Shown in pieces: positions 36,042-44,649 of a stretch of DNA of 64,000 nucleotides. A program made the position numbers and the translations under genes. Numbering within the stretch: position 1 is the stretch's first letter; the number at the start of each line of letters is the position of its first letter. This stretch comes from Aquirickettsia sp965229725 (lineage in GTDB: Bacteria > Pseudomonadota > Alphaproteobacteria > Rickettsiales > Midichloriaceae). The DNA is taken from the NCBI GenBank assembly GCA_965229725.1, contig OZ245923.1, forward strand, positions 558,001-622,000, written 5' to 3'. A model generated the notes under the pieces. It ran no database searches. It had not been told where the DNA came from and saw only the letters and a program-made list of their open reading frames with translations.

Positions 36042-36824
36042 TTAGAACTTCCAAATTAAACCAATAGTTCCACCAAACCCTCTGATTTTTGTACCAATTT
36101 CATCAGCTGTGTTTGTTATTTTATCAGTACAGCCTGTAGCGGTATCACTACAGCTTTTATTATAGTAGGCACCTGTCATAGATGTACTTTTGCCATAATC
36201 ATAATATCTACCACTAATTTCTAAGTCTATTTTTTCATCACATATTATTCTAAATCCTGCTCCCACTTGCCATGCGATTGAGTAATTCACATCTCCTGGA
36301 TAGATTATTTTATTAGTTTTTCCTGTTGGATCATTAATATACCTTTCTTTATGTATATCATAAATGAAGTCATTAGATTTATTAACAGCCAATCCCAATC
36401 CTACAGATCCAAATGGAACAATTTTATTTTCTGCTGAATTAAGAATATCATATTTAAAATTAGCAATTACAGCATTCGTTGTTATCTTATTTGATAATCC
36501 CATATATGCATCAACATCAACGTTACTTGTGCCAAATTCCTCCTTAATTACATAGCTTTTTTTAAAATCAGGCAAAGCTCCCTTAAAATTATGATTCATA
36601 CGATTGAACATCAACTCAATGCTCGATCTATCCCTAAGCTTTACACCAAGTCCTATTTCAAAACTTGGTGAAAAACTTGAGCTTATTCTATTATCAGGAT
36701 GAGAATAGTCCGATGTTTTATTATACCCTACTCCAGTTTTTTGATAGAATTCTGCAGCTTTACTCATAGTAGTAAAAGATGACAAAGCTATTAATAATAT
36801 TGATAGGGTTGTAATATTTCTCAT
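36042..36824 (-). CDS. Outer-membrane beta-barrel protein (porin-family surface antigen type)
   Basis: A 260-residue protein with a signal peptide (cleavage near SKAAEF, residue 23-25). Alternating amphipathic strands follow, ending in Trp-Lys-Phe with a C-terminal aromatic, as recognised by the Bam machinery. Segments FEIGLGVKLRDRSSIEL, NFKYDILNSAENKIVPFGSVG and LEISGRYYDYGKS are typical of eight-stranded OMP_b-brl / Surface_Ag_2-like barrels found as surface antigens in Rickettsiales. A paralogue of similar layout lies at 48125-48808. It has its own promoter. Role likely host interaction or structural; inference. Confidence 0.8.
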   Translation of the reverse strand: MRNITTLSILLIALSSFTTMSKAAEFYQKTGVGYNKTSDYSHPDNRISSSFSPSFEIGLGVKLRDRSSIELMFNRMNHNFKGALPDFKKSYVIKEEFGTSNVDVDAYMGLSNKITTNAVIANFKYDILNSAENKIVPFGSVGLGLAVNKSNDFIYDIHKERYINDPTGKTNKIIYPGDVNYSIAWQVGAGFRIICDEKIDLEISGRYYDYGKSTSMTGAYYNKSCSDTATGCTDKITNTADEIGTKIRGFGGTIGLIWKF

Positions 36825-36856
36825 ATATCCTCAATTATAATAATTTATTTATAATA

Positions 36857-36884
36857 TCTATAAGCTTAATAATTTTTTAGTCAA
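36857..36884 (-). promoter_or_regulatory. Candidate promoter of the outer-membrane barrel gene
   Basis: On the minus strand TTGACT (36884-36879), 16 bases, TATAGA (36862-36857). GAGGA stands close before the ATG. The layout resembles the promoter before the SET-domain gene. Confidence 0.5.
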
Positions 36885-36901
36885 TCTTATTCAGGTATTA
36901 C

Positions 36902-37555
36902 TTAAGAGTTATAATCTGTTAATTCTGGCAAAGGATTTTCAATAACATGCACTTTAGTTATTTGCTCATCAAATACACTAAAAGATTCTTCCATTGATAA
37001 TGCTTTATTCTCAGCTGTATAAGCGTTAAACAGCTTTACTAAAGCAAAATTTGCATGCTTACACACATCATTCCTTACAACTTGAAAATTCGATACTTCT
37101 ATATCAGCTAAGCATTTTTCTATTAAATCATTCATAGTGAAACCAATAATCTTATTATCATAAAGCTCATTATAATGATAAAACCCAACTTTAGCATTAT
37201 AAACTTCTCGTAAAAATTTAGATATATCTTCTTTAATATTCTTTAAAATCTCTTCTTTCTTCTCATTCGTATTATTGTAAATATCACGTATCTCAGTTAT
37301 CTTTATTACACTAGTATCATCGTTTTTATTTAATGATACCATTTCTTCATCAGTGTATGATGAAATTATCTTAACAACATCAATGTATGTTTGATTTAGA
37401 TTTGCATTATCACTTATATTGCTTTCTACGGCTTCACTTATGATATGTAAAATAGGTTTAAAAAAATTACTATAGCAAAAATTAAAATCTTTTTCTGGTT
37501 GCATCTTTTCCATAGCAGCTTTTTGTTTTTGTTTTCTTTTTGAGTGGTATGACAT
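36902..37555 (-). CDS. Hypothetical protein
   Basis: Not recognised. A 217-residue soluble, largely helical protein with a very basic start (MSYHSKRKQKQKAAMEK) and no signal peptide or membrane segment. Helical charged regions lie at about 75-120 and an acidic tail near the end. It has a strong AAGGAG ribosome-binding site seven bases before the ATG and a TATAAT inside a 15-bp palindrome 42 bases upstream. That suggests a well-expressed, regulated gene. Neighbours are the barrel protein and a divergent patatin, an accessory context, so an effector is possible but unsupported. Confidence 0.65.
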   Translation of the reverse strand: MSYHSKRKQKQKAAMEKMQPEKDFNFCYSNFFKPILHIISEAVESNISDNANLNQTYIDVVKIISSYTDEEMVSLNKNDDTSVIKITEIRDIYNNTNEKKEEILKNIKEDISKFLREVYNAKVGFYHYNELYDNKIIGFTMNDLIEKCLADIEVSNFQVVRNDVCKHANFALVKLFNAYTAENKALSMEESFSVFDEQITKVHVIENPLPELTDYNS

Positions 37556-37591
37556 ATTTTTTCTCCTTATTTAATTAATTTATAGTGTCAT

Positions 37592-37606
37592 TGTGTATTA
37601 TACACA
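37592..37606 (-). promoter_or_regulatory. Palindrome overlapping a -10 box
   Basis: TGTGTA-TTA-TACACA is a perfect interrupted palindrome whose minus strand contains TATAAT (37602-37597). It is placed where a repressor would block transcription of the 36902-37555 gene. Confidence 0.4.
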
Positions 37607-37790
37607 CCTAATGTTACATTTAGGTTAACAATCATAAACTTTTATAAAAAATTTTCTTAAACAATATAAAAACTAGTCTTGACTTTCGGGTGCGCTATAC
37701 TTTTTAGGACCTAAGTAATTATCCCTAACTGAATTGATAATTATTAAGAACCACAAAGATGTACTTTTTATTTACTCTACGATATCATGT

Positions 37791-37796
37791 ATACTT
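37791..37796 (+). promoter_or_regulatory. Candidate -10 element for the patatin gene
   Basis: TATACT 30 bases before the patatin ATG; the -35 candidate 17 bases upstream is TTTATT and weak. The rest of the 270-base gap holds only AT-rich sequence and the palindrome noted at 37592. Confidence 0.35.
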
Positions 37797-37825
37797 AGAA
37801 TTAAAATTTTTTCAAAATTACTAAA

Positions 37826-38761
37826 ATGAGAATTAATTTTTTAAATTTAAGGAATTTCATATATTTTTTATTATTACTAATGTTTTTTAATTCATGTAAA
37901 TATGCAAATTATCAAATAAACGAATACCCATCAGAGAAATGGGATAAAACCAAGAAAATAAATATTTCTTTAGTTTTAAGTGGTGCAGGAAGCAAAGGAA
38001 TTGCGCATGCTGGTATAATTGCTGCATTTGAAAAACATAATATCCCAATTGATTTAATAGTTGGTTCTAGTGCTGGATCATTAGTAGGGCTCCTTTATGC
38101 AGATAGTAAAAATCCTGCTAAGGTTAAAGAAATTTTAATCAATACCAGTAGAAAGGATTTTTTACAAGGAAGCCCTGCCGTCAATTTTATTGGCGCCACA
38201 TTATTTAATAGCCCTTCTGGATTTAAACAATTTAATAAATTCCTGACAAAAAATATTAGAGCAAAGAATTTTGAAGAATTAAAAATCCCGCTAGTGGTCG
38301 TTACAACTGATATAAATTCTAACAAATCTCAAATTTTTAATTCTGGTCCAATCAAGGACAGCATTTTTGCAAGTTGTGCAATACCTGGCCTATATAAACC
38401 TGTAGAAATTGGAAATAAACTACTAGTTGATGGAGGTGTAATTTCACCTATTCCAGTGAAAGAGGCTTTACAATTTAAGCCAAATATCACAATTGCAGTC
38501 AATATAGTATCCCCTCCTCCTGATACTGCGATAACAAATAATCTCTCAATATTATATAGAAGCAGTTGGATAACCTATCATAAACTTTCATTAGAACAAG
38601 AGGGTTATGCAGATATATCAGTCAACATTGATACATCAAAATACGATTGGTTAGATGATTTAACTAAAGAAAATAAAATGGAGTTATTTCAACTTGGTTT
38701 TGATGCAGGAGAGAGGTTAATTAATAATAACAAGCAACTGTTTAATCGTAATAACAAATAA
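37826..38761 (+). CDS. Patatin-like phospholipase, probably lipid-anchored
   Basis: Serine acyl hydrolase of the patatin family. It has the oxyanion-hole loop SGAGSKG (52-58), the nucleophile elbow GSSAG (80-84, Ser82) and the catalytic Asp in VDGG (Asp202), so the Ser-Asp dyad is complete. The start (FIYFLLLLMFFNSC) is a hydrophobic signal with a possible, somewhat irregular lipobox at Cys24. Patatins of Rickettsia (Pat1, Pat2) are secreted and act on host membranes. This one, with its lipobox, may instead act in the periplasm or outer membrane like the RssA/NTE types. It is convergent with ftsY 12 bases on. Confidence 0.88.
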   Translation: MRINFLNLRNFIYFLLLLMFFNSCKYANYQINEYPSEKWDKTKKINISLVLSGAGSKGIAHAGIIAAFEKHNIPIDLIVGSSAGSLVGLLYADSKNPAKVKEILINTSRKDFLQGSPAVNFIGATLFNSPSGFKQFNKFLTKNIRAKNFEELKIPLVVVTTDINSNKSQIFNSGPIKDSIFASCAIPGLYKPVEIGNKLLVDGGVISPIPVKEALQFKPNITIAVNIVSPPPDTAITNNLSILYRSSWITYHKLSLEQEGYADISVNIDTSKYDWLDDLTKENKMELFQLGFDAGERLINNNKQLFNRNNK

Positions 38762-38773
38762 GGTAACTACCGC

Positions 38774-39688
38774 CTAATTGGATAGTAATGCTTCTGCAAA
38801 ATCTTTTGCAGAGAATGTGTTTAAATCTTCTATGCTCTCCCCTACCCCAATATAATAAATTGGTAATTTAAACTTTTGAGTGATCGGAACTATAACACCC
38901 GCTTTAGAAGTACCATCAAGTTTTGTTAATATAATCCCATTAATGTCAACAATATCCTTAAAGTTCTCAACTTGTTTAATTGCAGTTTGTCCAATAGTAG
39001 AATCAATCACAAGTAAATTTAATTGAGGTAAACGCTCATCATTTTTTTTCAGAACTTTGTTTATTTTTTGCAATTCATTCATTAAATCAATTTTATTATG
39101 CATCCTGCCTGCTGTATCAATTAACAGCACATCAAAATTTTCATCCTTCGCTTTTACTAACGCTCTATAAGCAATGCTAGCAGGATCGGATTGATGTTCC
39201 CCCGTTACTATCTCACAATTGGATCTTTCTGCCCAAATTTCTAATTGTTCAGTTGCAGAAGCTCTAAAGCTATCTCCTGCTGCAATCAATACTTTATTAC
39301 CAGTCTGTTGTAATTTATATGCTATTTTACCTAGTGAAGTTGTCTTTCCACTGCCGTTTATACCTGAGAAAATAATTGTATAAGGTGATTCTGCATTTGG
39401 GATAATTAACTCTTTCGTATATGGCTCCAATATAGATTGTATTTCTTCAACTACACAATCTACAACCATTTGCTTGGTTATATTAGTGTTGAAACTTTTT
39501 TTTGATATCTTCTCAATAACTTCATTAGAAAATCTTACACCCAGATCATTTGATATTAATATTTCTTCAATATCATCTAATATTTCCTTATTAGGTCTAT
39601 TTAAAGCAAAGACTTTTTTTAAATTTGTACCTAAGTTTGTAGATGTTTTGCTTAGTCCACTCTTTAATTTACTAAACCAATTCTTCAT
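38774..39688 (-). CDS. ftsY: Signal recognition particle receptor FtsY
   Basis: GTPase that docks SRP-ribosome complexes to the membrane. The 304-residue protein is the NG core without the long acidic A domain of E. coli, as usual in Rickettsiales. The N domain helices lie at about 1-85. G1 is FSGINGSGKTTSLGKIA. DSFRASATEQLEIWAER follows, G3 is LLIDTAGRMHNK, G4 is TKLDGTSKAG, and the end is YYIGVGESIEDLNTF. It has no close partner on its strand. Confidence 0.96.
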   Translation of the reverse strand: MKNWFSKLKSGLSKTSTNLGTNLKKVFALNRPNKEILDDIEEILISNDLGVRFSNEVIEKISKKSFNTNITKQMVVDCVVEEIQSILEPYTKELIIPNAESPYTIIFSGINGSGKTTSLGKIAYKLQQTGNKVLIAAGDSFRASATEQLEIWAERSNCEIVTGEHQSDPASIAYRALVKAKDENFDVLLIDTAGRMHNKIDLMNELQKINKVLKKNDERLPQLNLLVIDSTIGQTAIKQVENFKDIVDINGIILTKLDGTSKAGVIVPITQKFKLPIYYIGVGESIEDLNTFSAKDFAEALLSN

Positions 39689-39782
39689 AATTTTAATTTA
39701 AATTAATAAAAAGTATGAATAACATAAAAATACTGTATTTAAAATTATTCATTTTTTATTCAGTAATTAATGTAGTTGGATG

Positions 39783-39811
39783 TTGCTTTATCACTGAACT
39801 AATAATAGAAT
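39783..39811 (+). promoter_or_regulatory. Candidate promoter of cydAB
   Basis: TTGCTT (39783-39788), 17 bases, TAGAAT (39806-39811), 30 bases before the cydA ATG. The -10 is good, the -35 is partial. Confidence 0.4.
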
Positions 39812-39841
39812 CAGGATAAAAGTAATTTGTGGATATGCATT

Positions 39842-41242
39842 ATGTTTTTAGATCTAAGCGCTGAGTTTTTATCGAGAATTCAATTTGCATTTGTTATATC
39901 ATTTCATATAATCTTTCCTTCCTTCACAATTGGCTTGGCTAGTCTACTAGCTGTGCTGGAAGCTATATGGCTAAAAACAAAACACCCTGTATACATTGAA
40001 ATTTATAGATTTTTAATAAAGATATTTGCTGTTACCTTTGGAATGGGGGTTGTGACAGGAGTCGTCATGTCATACCAATTTGGTACTAATTGGGCTGTAT
40101 TTTCTGATAAAACCAGCAATGTCCTCGGACCTCTATTTGGATATGAAGTTTTAACTGCTTTCTTCCTAGAAGCTGGCTTTTTAGGTGTAATGCTATTTGG
40201 AAGAGATCGAGTTAATAACAAAATTCACTTTTTTGCCACCTGTATGGTAGCCATTGGAACAGTAATATCTGCATTTTGGATACTTGCAGCCAGCAGCTGG
40301 ATGCACACACCTGCAGGTTATGTAATAGGCGATGATGGAATATTTTATCCAACGAGCTGGATAAAGATCATTTTCAATCCATCTTTTTCATATAGATTTT
40401 TTCATATGCTTTTTGCAACGTATATTACTACAGCCTTTGTTATAGCAGGAATTGCATCATATTATTTAATTAAAAAAAGATATCTAGAACATGCTAAAAT
40501 TATGCTGACAATGTCTATCTTTTTTGTAGCTATACTAATCCCTATACAAATCTTTGTTGGAGATAGCCAAGGTCTTAATACAAGAAAATATCAACCTGCT
40601 AAAATTGCTGCAATGGAAGCAGTTTGGGATACAGAAAAAGGTGTGCCTTTAACAATTATAGGATGGCCTGATGAAGAAAAAATGGTAACAAAGTATGCAA
40701 TAAAAATACCAAAATTAGCAAGTGTGATTTTGACTCATTCTCTTGATGGAAAAATAACAGGCTTAAAATCGTGGAAAAAAGAAGATAGACCCCCAGTAAA
40801 ACCTGTTTTCTTTGGATTTAGAATTATGGTAGGAATTGGTTTCCTAATGGTATTTACAGCATATTTAGGAATTTATTTATTTTTTAAAAAAAGATTATTT
40901 ACCTCAAGTAATTTTCACAAATGGTGCTTACTTATATCACCAACTGGATTTATTGCAATACTGGCAGGTTGGATAGTTACGGAGGTTGGAAGGCAGCCAT
41001 ATGTTGTATATGGCCTACTAAGAACCTCAGATGCAGTCTCAAACGTAGCTCCACATCAAGTATTATTTACACTGATTTTATTCATGATTGTTTATATCTT
41101 CATGATGAGTTTTGGCATTTTTTATGTTTTTAAATTAGTAAAAACAGGTATTAATGAAGGAGATTGGAGTAGCAAAAAAGAAACGAAATTAATAACAAGT
41201 CGCATAAAAGATATATTTATAAAAATGTATGGTGAGGCATAA
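39842..41242 (+). CDS. cydA: Cytochrome bd-type quinol oxidase subunit I (short Q-loop, CIO-like)
   Basis: Heme-bearing subunit of the bd oxidase that reduces oxygen with quinol. His in SRIQFAFVISFHIIFPS (b595 ligand region), GVVTGVVMSYQFGTNW, FLEAGFLGVMLFG and GWIVTEVGRQPYVVYGLLRT are family motifs. The periplasmic Q-loop between KYQPAKIAAMEAVWD and ILTHSLDG is short and the GWPDEEK segment is of the type seen in cyanide-insensitive oxidases. The protein has about 466 residues. The ATG at 39842 is used; the TTG at 39827 adds five residues without support. cydB follows after three bases. Confidence 0.95.
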   Translation: MFLDLSAEFLSRIQFAFVISFHIIFPSFTIGLASLLAVLEAIWLKTKHPVYIEIYRFLIKIFAVTFGMGVVTGVVMSYQFGTNWAVFSDKTSNVLGPLFGYEVLTAFFLEAGFLGVMLFGRDRVNNKIHFFATCMVAIGTVISAFWILAASSWMHTPAGYVIGDDGIFYPTSWIKIIFNPSFSYRFFHMLFATYITTAFVIAGIASYYLIKKRYLEHAKIMLTMSIFFVAILIPIQIFVGDSQGLNTRKYQPAKIAAMEAVWDTEKGVPLTIIGWPDEEKMVTKYAIKIPKLASVILTHSLDGKITGLKSWKKEDRPPVKPVFFGFRIMVGIGFLMVFTAYLGIYLFFKKRLFTSSNFHKWCLLISPTGFIAILAGWIVTEVGRQPYVVYGLLRTSDAVSNVAPHQVLFTLILFMIVYIFMMSFGIFYVFKLVKTGINEGDWSSKKETKLITSRIKDIFIKMYGEA

Positions 41243-41245
41243 ACT

Positions 41246-42265
41246 ATGATGGATTTCTCGAGCTTTTTAAATTTACCAATTATTTGGTTATGTATATTGG
41301 TAATTTCAATATTTTTTTATGTACTACTAGATGGATTTGACTTAGGTGTTGGTATTTTATTACCATTTGCACCAACAGAAGCTTGTAGAGATACAATGGT
41401 GAATTCCATCTCTCCTTTTTGGGATGGAAATGAGACTTGGCTGGTGTTAAGTGGTGGCGTTCTATTTATAGCATTTCCACTGGCCTATTCCATAGTTATC
41501 CCCGCTTTGTATTTGCCCATTATATTAATGCTGATTGCATTAGTATTTAGAGGAATGGCAATTGAGTTTAGATCAAAAGCCAGTCCAGATAAGAAAAACA
41601 TTTGGAATACTGCATTTCATTTTGGATCTTTAATAGCTGCATTTTTTCAAGGAGTAATATTAGGCACAATTATGCAAGGGTTTGAAGTTGAAGGAAGAGT
41701 TTATACTGGTGGTGATTTTAGTTGGCTAACCGCTTTTTCTATTACAACTGGCATTTCTTTAGTTTTTGGATACACATTGTTAGGTGCGACATGGTTGATA
41801 CTAAAAACAGAAAAACATACTCAGGACTGGGCCAGGAAATGCGCATTATACTCAATGATATATGTGCCAATATTAATGGGTATTGTTAGTCTATGGATAC
41901 CATTTATTGACGAAGAAATTTTTTATACTTGGTTTAAAATTCCTAATATATTGTATTTGCTGCCTATACCACTAATGACTATTGTCACTACATATTTTTT
42001 ATATAAATCAATAATTGAAAATAATGAATTAACACCATTTTTATTGACTATTCTACTATTTTGTTTTGGCTTCATTGGCTTTGGAATTTCATTGTGGCCA
42101 TGGGCTGTCCCTAGAAAACTGACTGTTTGGGAAGCAGCAGCAGGACCTGAATCATTGTCACTGATGCTCATTGGGGTAGTGATAATATTACCGATAATAT
42201 TAACCTATACTGGGTATAGCTATTATGTATTTAGGGGCAAAAGTCAAAAAGGAACAGCCTACTAA
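41246..42265 (+). CDS. cydB: Cytochrome bd-type quinol oxidase subunit II
   Basis: Partner subunit of the bd oxidase, 339 residues and about nine membrane helices. Typical motifs: FFYVLLDGFDLGVGILLPF (about 24-42), SPFWDGNETWLVLSGGVLFIAFP-like stretch (residues 56-78, split here as SPFWDGNETW and LVLSGGVLF), RGMAIEFRSK, and WPWAVPRKLTVWEAAAGPES near 285-304. Together with complex I this gives a proton-motive branch suited to low oxygen. The following 174 bases to ptrB hold no gene that I can see. Confidence 0.96.
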   Translation: MMDFSSFLNLPIIWLCILVISIFFYVLLDGFDLGVGILLPFAPTEACRDTMVNSISPFWDGNETWLVLSGGVLFIAFPLAYSIVIPALYLPIILMLIALVFRGMAIEFRSKASPDKKNIWNTAFHFGSLIAAFFQGVILGTIMQGFEVEGRVYTGGDFSWLTAFSITTGISLVFGYTLLGATWLILKTEKHTQDWARKCALYSMIYVPILMGIVSLWIPFIDEEIFYTWFKIPNILYLLPIPLMTIVTTYFLYKSIIENNELTPFLLTILLFCFGFIGFGISLWPWAVPRKLTVWEAAAGPESLSLMLIGVVIILPIILTYTGYSYYVFRGKSQKGTAY

Positions 42266-42439
42266 GTTCACGATCAACACAATAACGGCTGATTGAATTT
42301 TTCTGACTATCCAAACTTTGTAGTACTGGCTCTATTATAAAAATCTTTTATTATCCACTTTTATTTAACCCATATTTGAAAGCTCTTATAGAATCAGGAA
42401 GCAAGTTATTTATGGCATAAACTCCTATTAAATGCCGGA

Positions 42440-44503
42440 TTATTTTATTCCTTCTTGAATTACAAAAGCGTATTCTTCCGCAATTTCCTTTAAATAAGTA
42501 TATCTCCCTGTTTTTCCAGCATGTCCTGCACTCATATTAGTTTTAAATAAAATTTTATTGTTATCAGTTTTATTTTCTCTTAATTTGGCCACCCATTTAG
42601 CAGGTTCCCAGTATGTAACTCTTGGATCACTTAAGCCTGCTGTAACAAAGAAATTTGGATAATTTTGCTTTATAATATTGTCATAAGGTGAATAACTTTT
42701 TATGTAAAAATAATAGTCCTTATCTTTAGGATTTCCCCATTCTTTATATTCACCAGGGGTTAAAGGTAAGGTTTCATCAAGCATTGTGTTAAGTACATCA
42801 ACAAAAGGAACATGAGCCACAACTGTTTTGAAAAGTTCAGGCTCTACATTTGCAGAAAATCCAACAAGCATTCCACCTGCACTACCACCCGCTATGGTGA
42901 TATTACCATATTGCACATACTTTTTATTAACTAAAAATTTAGCTGTATCAATAAAATCATAAAATGTTCTCTTTTTATTTAAAAATTTGGCAGATTCATA
43001 CCATTCATAACCTAAATCGTCCCCACCTCTAATATGTGCGATAGCATATATAAATCCCCTATCTATTAATGAAAATATACTCTTTCTAAATGATAATGGG
43101 ATTGATATTCCATATGAACCATAGCCATATAAGTACAATGGGTTGTTTGAACCAAATGTAAATTTATCTTTTTTATAGATTAATGAAATAGGTATTTTTT
43201 CTCCATCTCTTGAGTCGGCATACAACCTTTCCACTTTGTATTCATTTGGATTAAATCCTGAGGGTATAGCATCAATTTTCAAAACTTCCTCATCATTTGT
43301 TTCAAAATTGTATTCTTTAACTGTCAGTGGTGTAGAAAATGAGCTATAATTAAATCTAACTGACTCTGCATCATAAGTAGTGAAAACTACATCAACTTGA
43401 TAGCTCTCATCTGGAAAACTTAATCTTCTTGATGAATTACTATTTAGATTTATAATTTCTATATCCAATAACCCATTCTCATTACTTGAGCTAGTGACAA
43501 CCATATGATGTTTATATAGTTCAAAATTTCGAATATAACGATCTTTGGAATATGCTATAAAATCTTTCCATGCTTTTGATAAATTGTTCTTTTCAACTTC
43601 CGCGATCCTAAAATTTTTACCTTTATCATTCGTAAGTATAAAAAATTTATTACCATGATCATTTATAAAATATTTATGACCATCTCTTCTTTTTAATAAA
43701 AGCTCCGGATTAAGGTTATCCACTGTTAGATCTATATAATAGCATTCATTTTCTTCATTATTGCCAGAGGATATTACTAAATATTTTTCACTATTACTTT
43801 TTGTGATATCCACATTAAATGTTATGTCCTCTTCTTGATATATCAAGTTGTCATCTTTATAATTTTCACTCAATTTATGATAAAAAACCTTTTTTGCTCT
43901 CCAATTTTCTCCAGTTGGGATATAAAAAAATCCTTCATTATTTTCATGCCAAACAACCTTCCCAAAGGTATTGGGAATAGTATCACTCAATAATGTACCC
44001 TGCTCTATGTCTTTTATTTTTATCTCATATTCTTCATTCCCCTTGTAATCAACAGCAAAAGAAACAAACTTATGGTTTGGGCTAATTTTAATGCCTCCAA
44101 CTTTACAATAATCATGTCCCTTAGCTAATTCATTTTCATCTAAGATTATTTCTTCTTTACTGTTTAAAGATTCATGCTTTCTTGAATGAATCCAATAGTC
44201 CATACCCTTTTTTATGTATGAATAGTAATAATAATCACCTATCCTAACTGGTACAGTTTCATCATCCTCTTTTATTCTTGATTTAATTTCATTGTATATT
44301 TTATCAATTAAATCTGAATGCTTAGATAGTTCATGATTGGCATAATTATTTTCAGATTCAAGATAATTTAGTATATCTTTATTATTAACATTTGGATAAT
44401 CTTTATCTCTTAACCAATCATAAAAATCAACCCTTTCATCTCTAAAATTCTCAAGAAGTATCTTATTCTTTTTTGCTATTGGTGCTAAAATTTGATTATT
44501 CAT
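42440..44503 (-). CDS. ptrB: Oligopeptidase B (prolyl oligopeptidase family)
   Basis: Serine peptidase cutting small peptides after basic residues. The N-terminal beta-propeller runs to about residue 400 (DYYYYSYIKKGMDYWIHSR and SPNHKFVSFAVDYKGNEEYE, given in pieces). The hydrolase domain has GYGSYGISIPLSF, the nucleophile in AGGSAGGM (Ser541), Asp626 in AGLSDPRV and His661 in SAGHAGK. The start MNNQILAPIAKKNK fits the family. The frame extends to 44563 with a hydrophobic stretch, but that lacks support in known PtrB. PtrB is conserved in Rickettsia and probably recycles peptides taken from the host. Confidence 0.93.
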   Translation of the reverse strand: MNNQILAPIAKKNKILLENFRDERVDFYDWLRDKDYPNVNNKDILNYLESENNYANHELSKHSDLIDKIYNEIKSRIKEDDETVPVRIGDYYYYSYIKKGMDYWIHSRKHESLNSKEEIILDENELAKGHDYCKVGGIKISPNHKFVSFAVDYKGNEEYEIKIKDIEQGTLLSDTIPNTFGKVVWHENNEGFFYIPTGENWRAKKVFYHKLSENYKDDNLIYQEEDITFNVDITKSNSEKYLVISSGNNEENECYYIDLTVDNLNPELLLKRRDGHKYFINDHGNKFFILTNDKGKNFRIAEVEKNNLSKAWKDFIAYSKDRYIRNFELYKHHMVVTSSSNENGLLDIEIINLNSNSSRRLSFPDESYQVDVVFTTYDAESVRFNYSSFSTPLTVKEYNFETNDEEVLKIDAIPSGFNPNEYKVERLYADSRDGEKIPISLIYKKDKFTFGSNNPLYLYGYGSYGISIPLSFRKSIFSLIDRGFIYAIAHIRGGDDLGYEWYESAKFLNKKRTFYDFIDTAKFLVNKKYVQYGNITIAGGSAGGMLVGFSANVEPELFKTVVAHVPFVDVLNTMLDETLPLTPGEYKEWGNPKDKDYYFYIKSYSPYDNIIKQNYPNFFVTAGLSDPRVTYWEPAKWVAKLRENKTDNNKILFKTNMSAGHAGKTGRYTYLKEIAEEYAFVIQEGIK

Positions 44504-44649
44504 TTTCACTAATTTTGGATTAACTAAAATTATAAATACATAAAAAATAAATATGTGCAACATATAACACGCATCAATGCAAACCTCACCCCAATTATAT
44601 GATATGAGCCAAAAAAATTCAATCTAATGTTATTTAATTACTGACAAAT

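Noticed and set aside
42266..42439. Possible terminator or small RNA between cydB and ptrB
   Set aside because: Only four-base stems could be found, and there is no T-tract or promoter-like element worth reporting.
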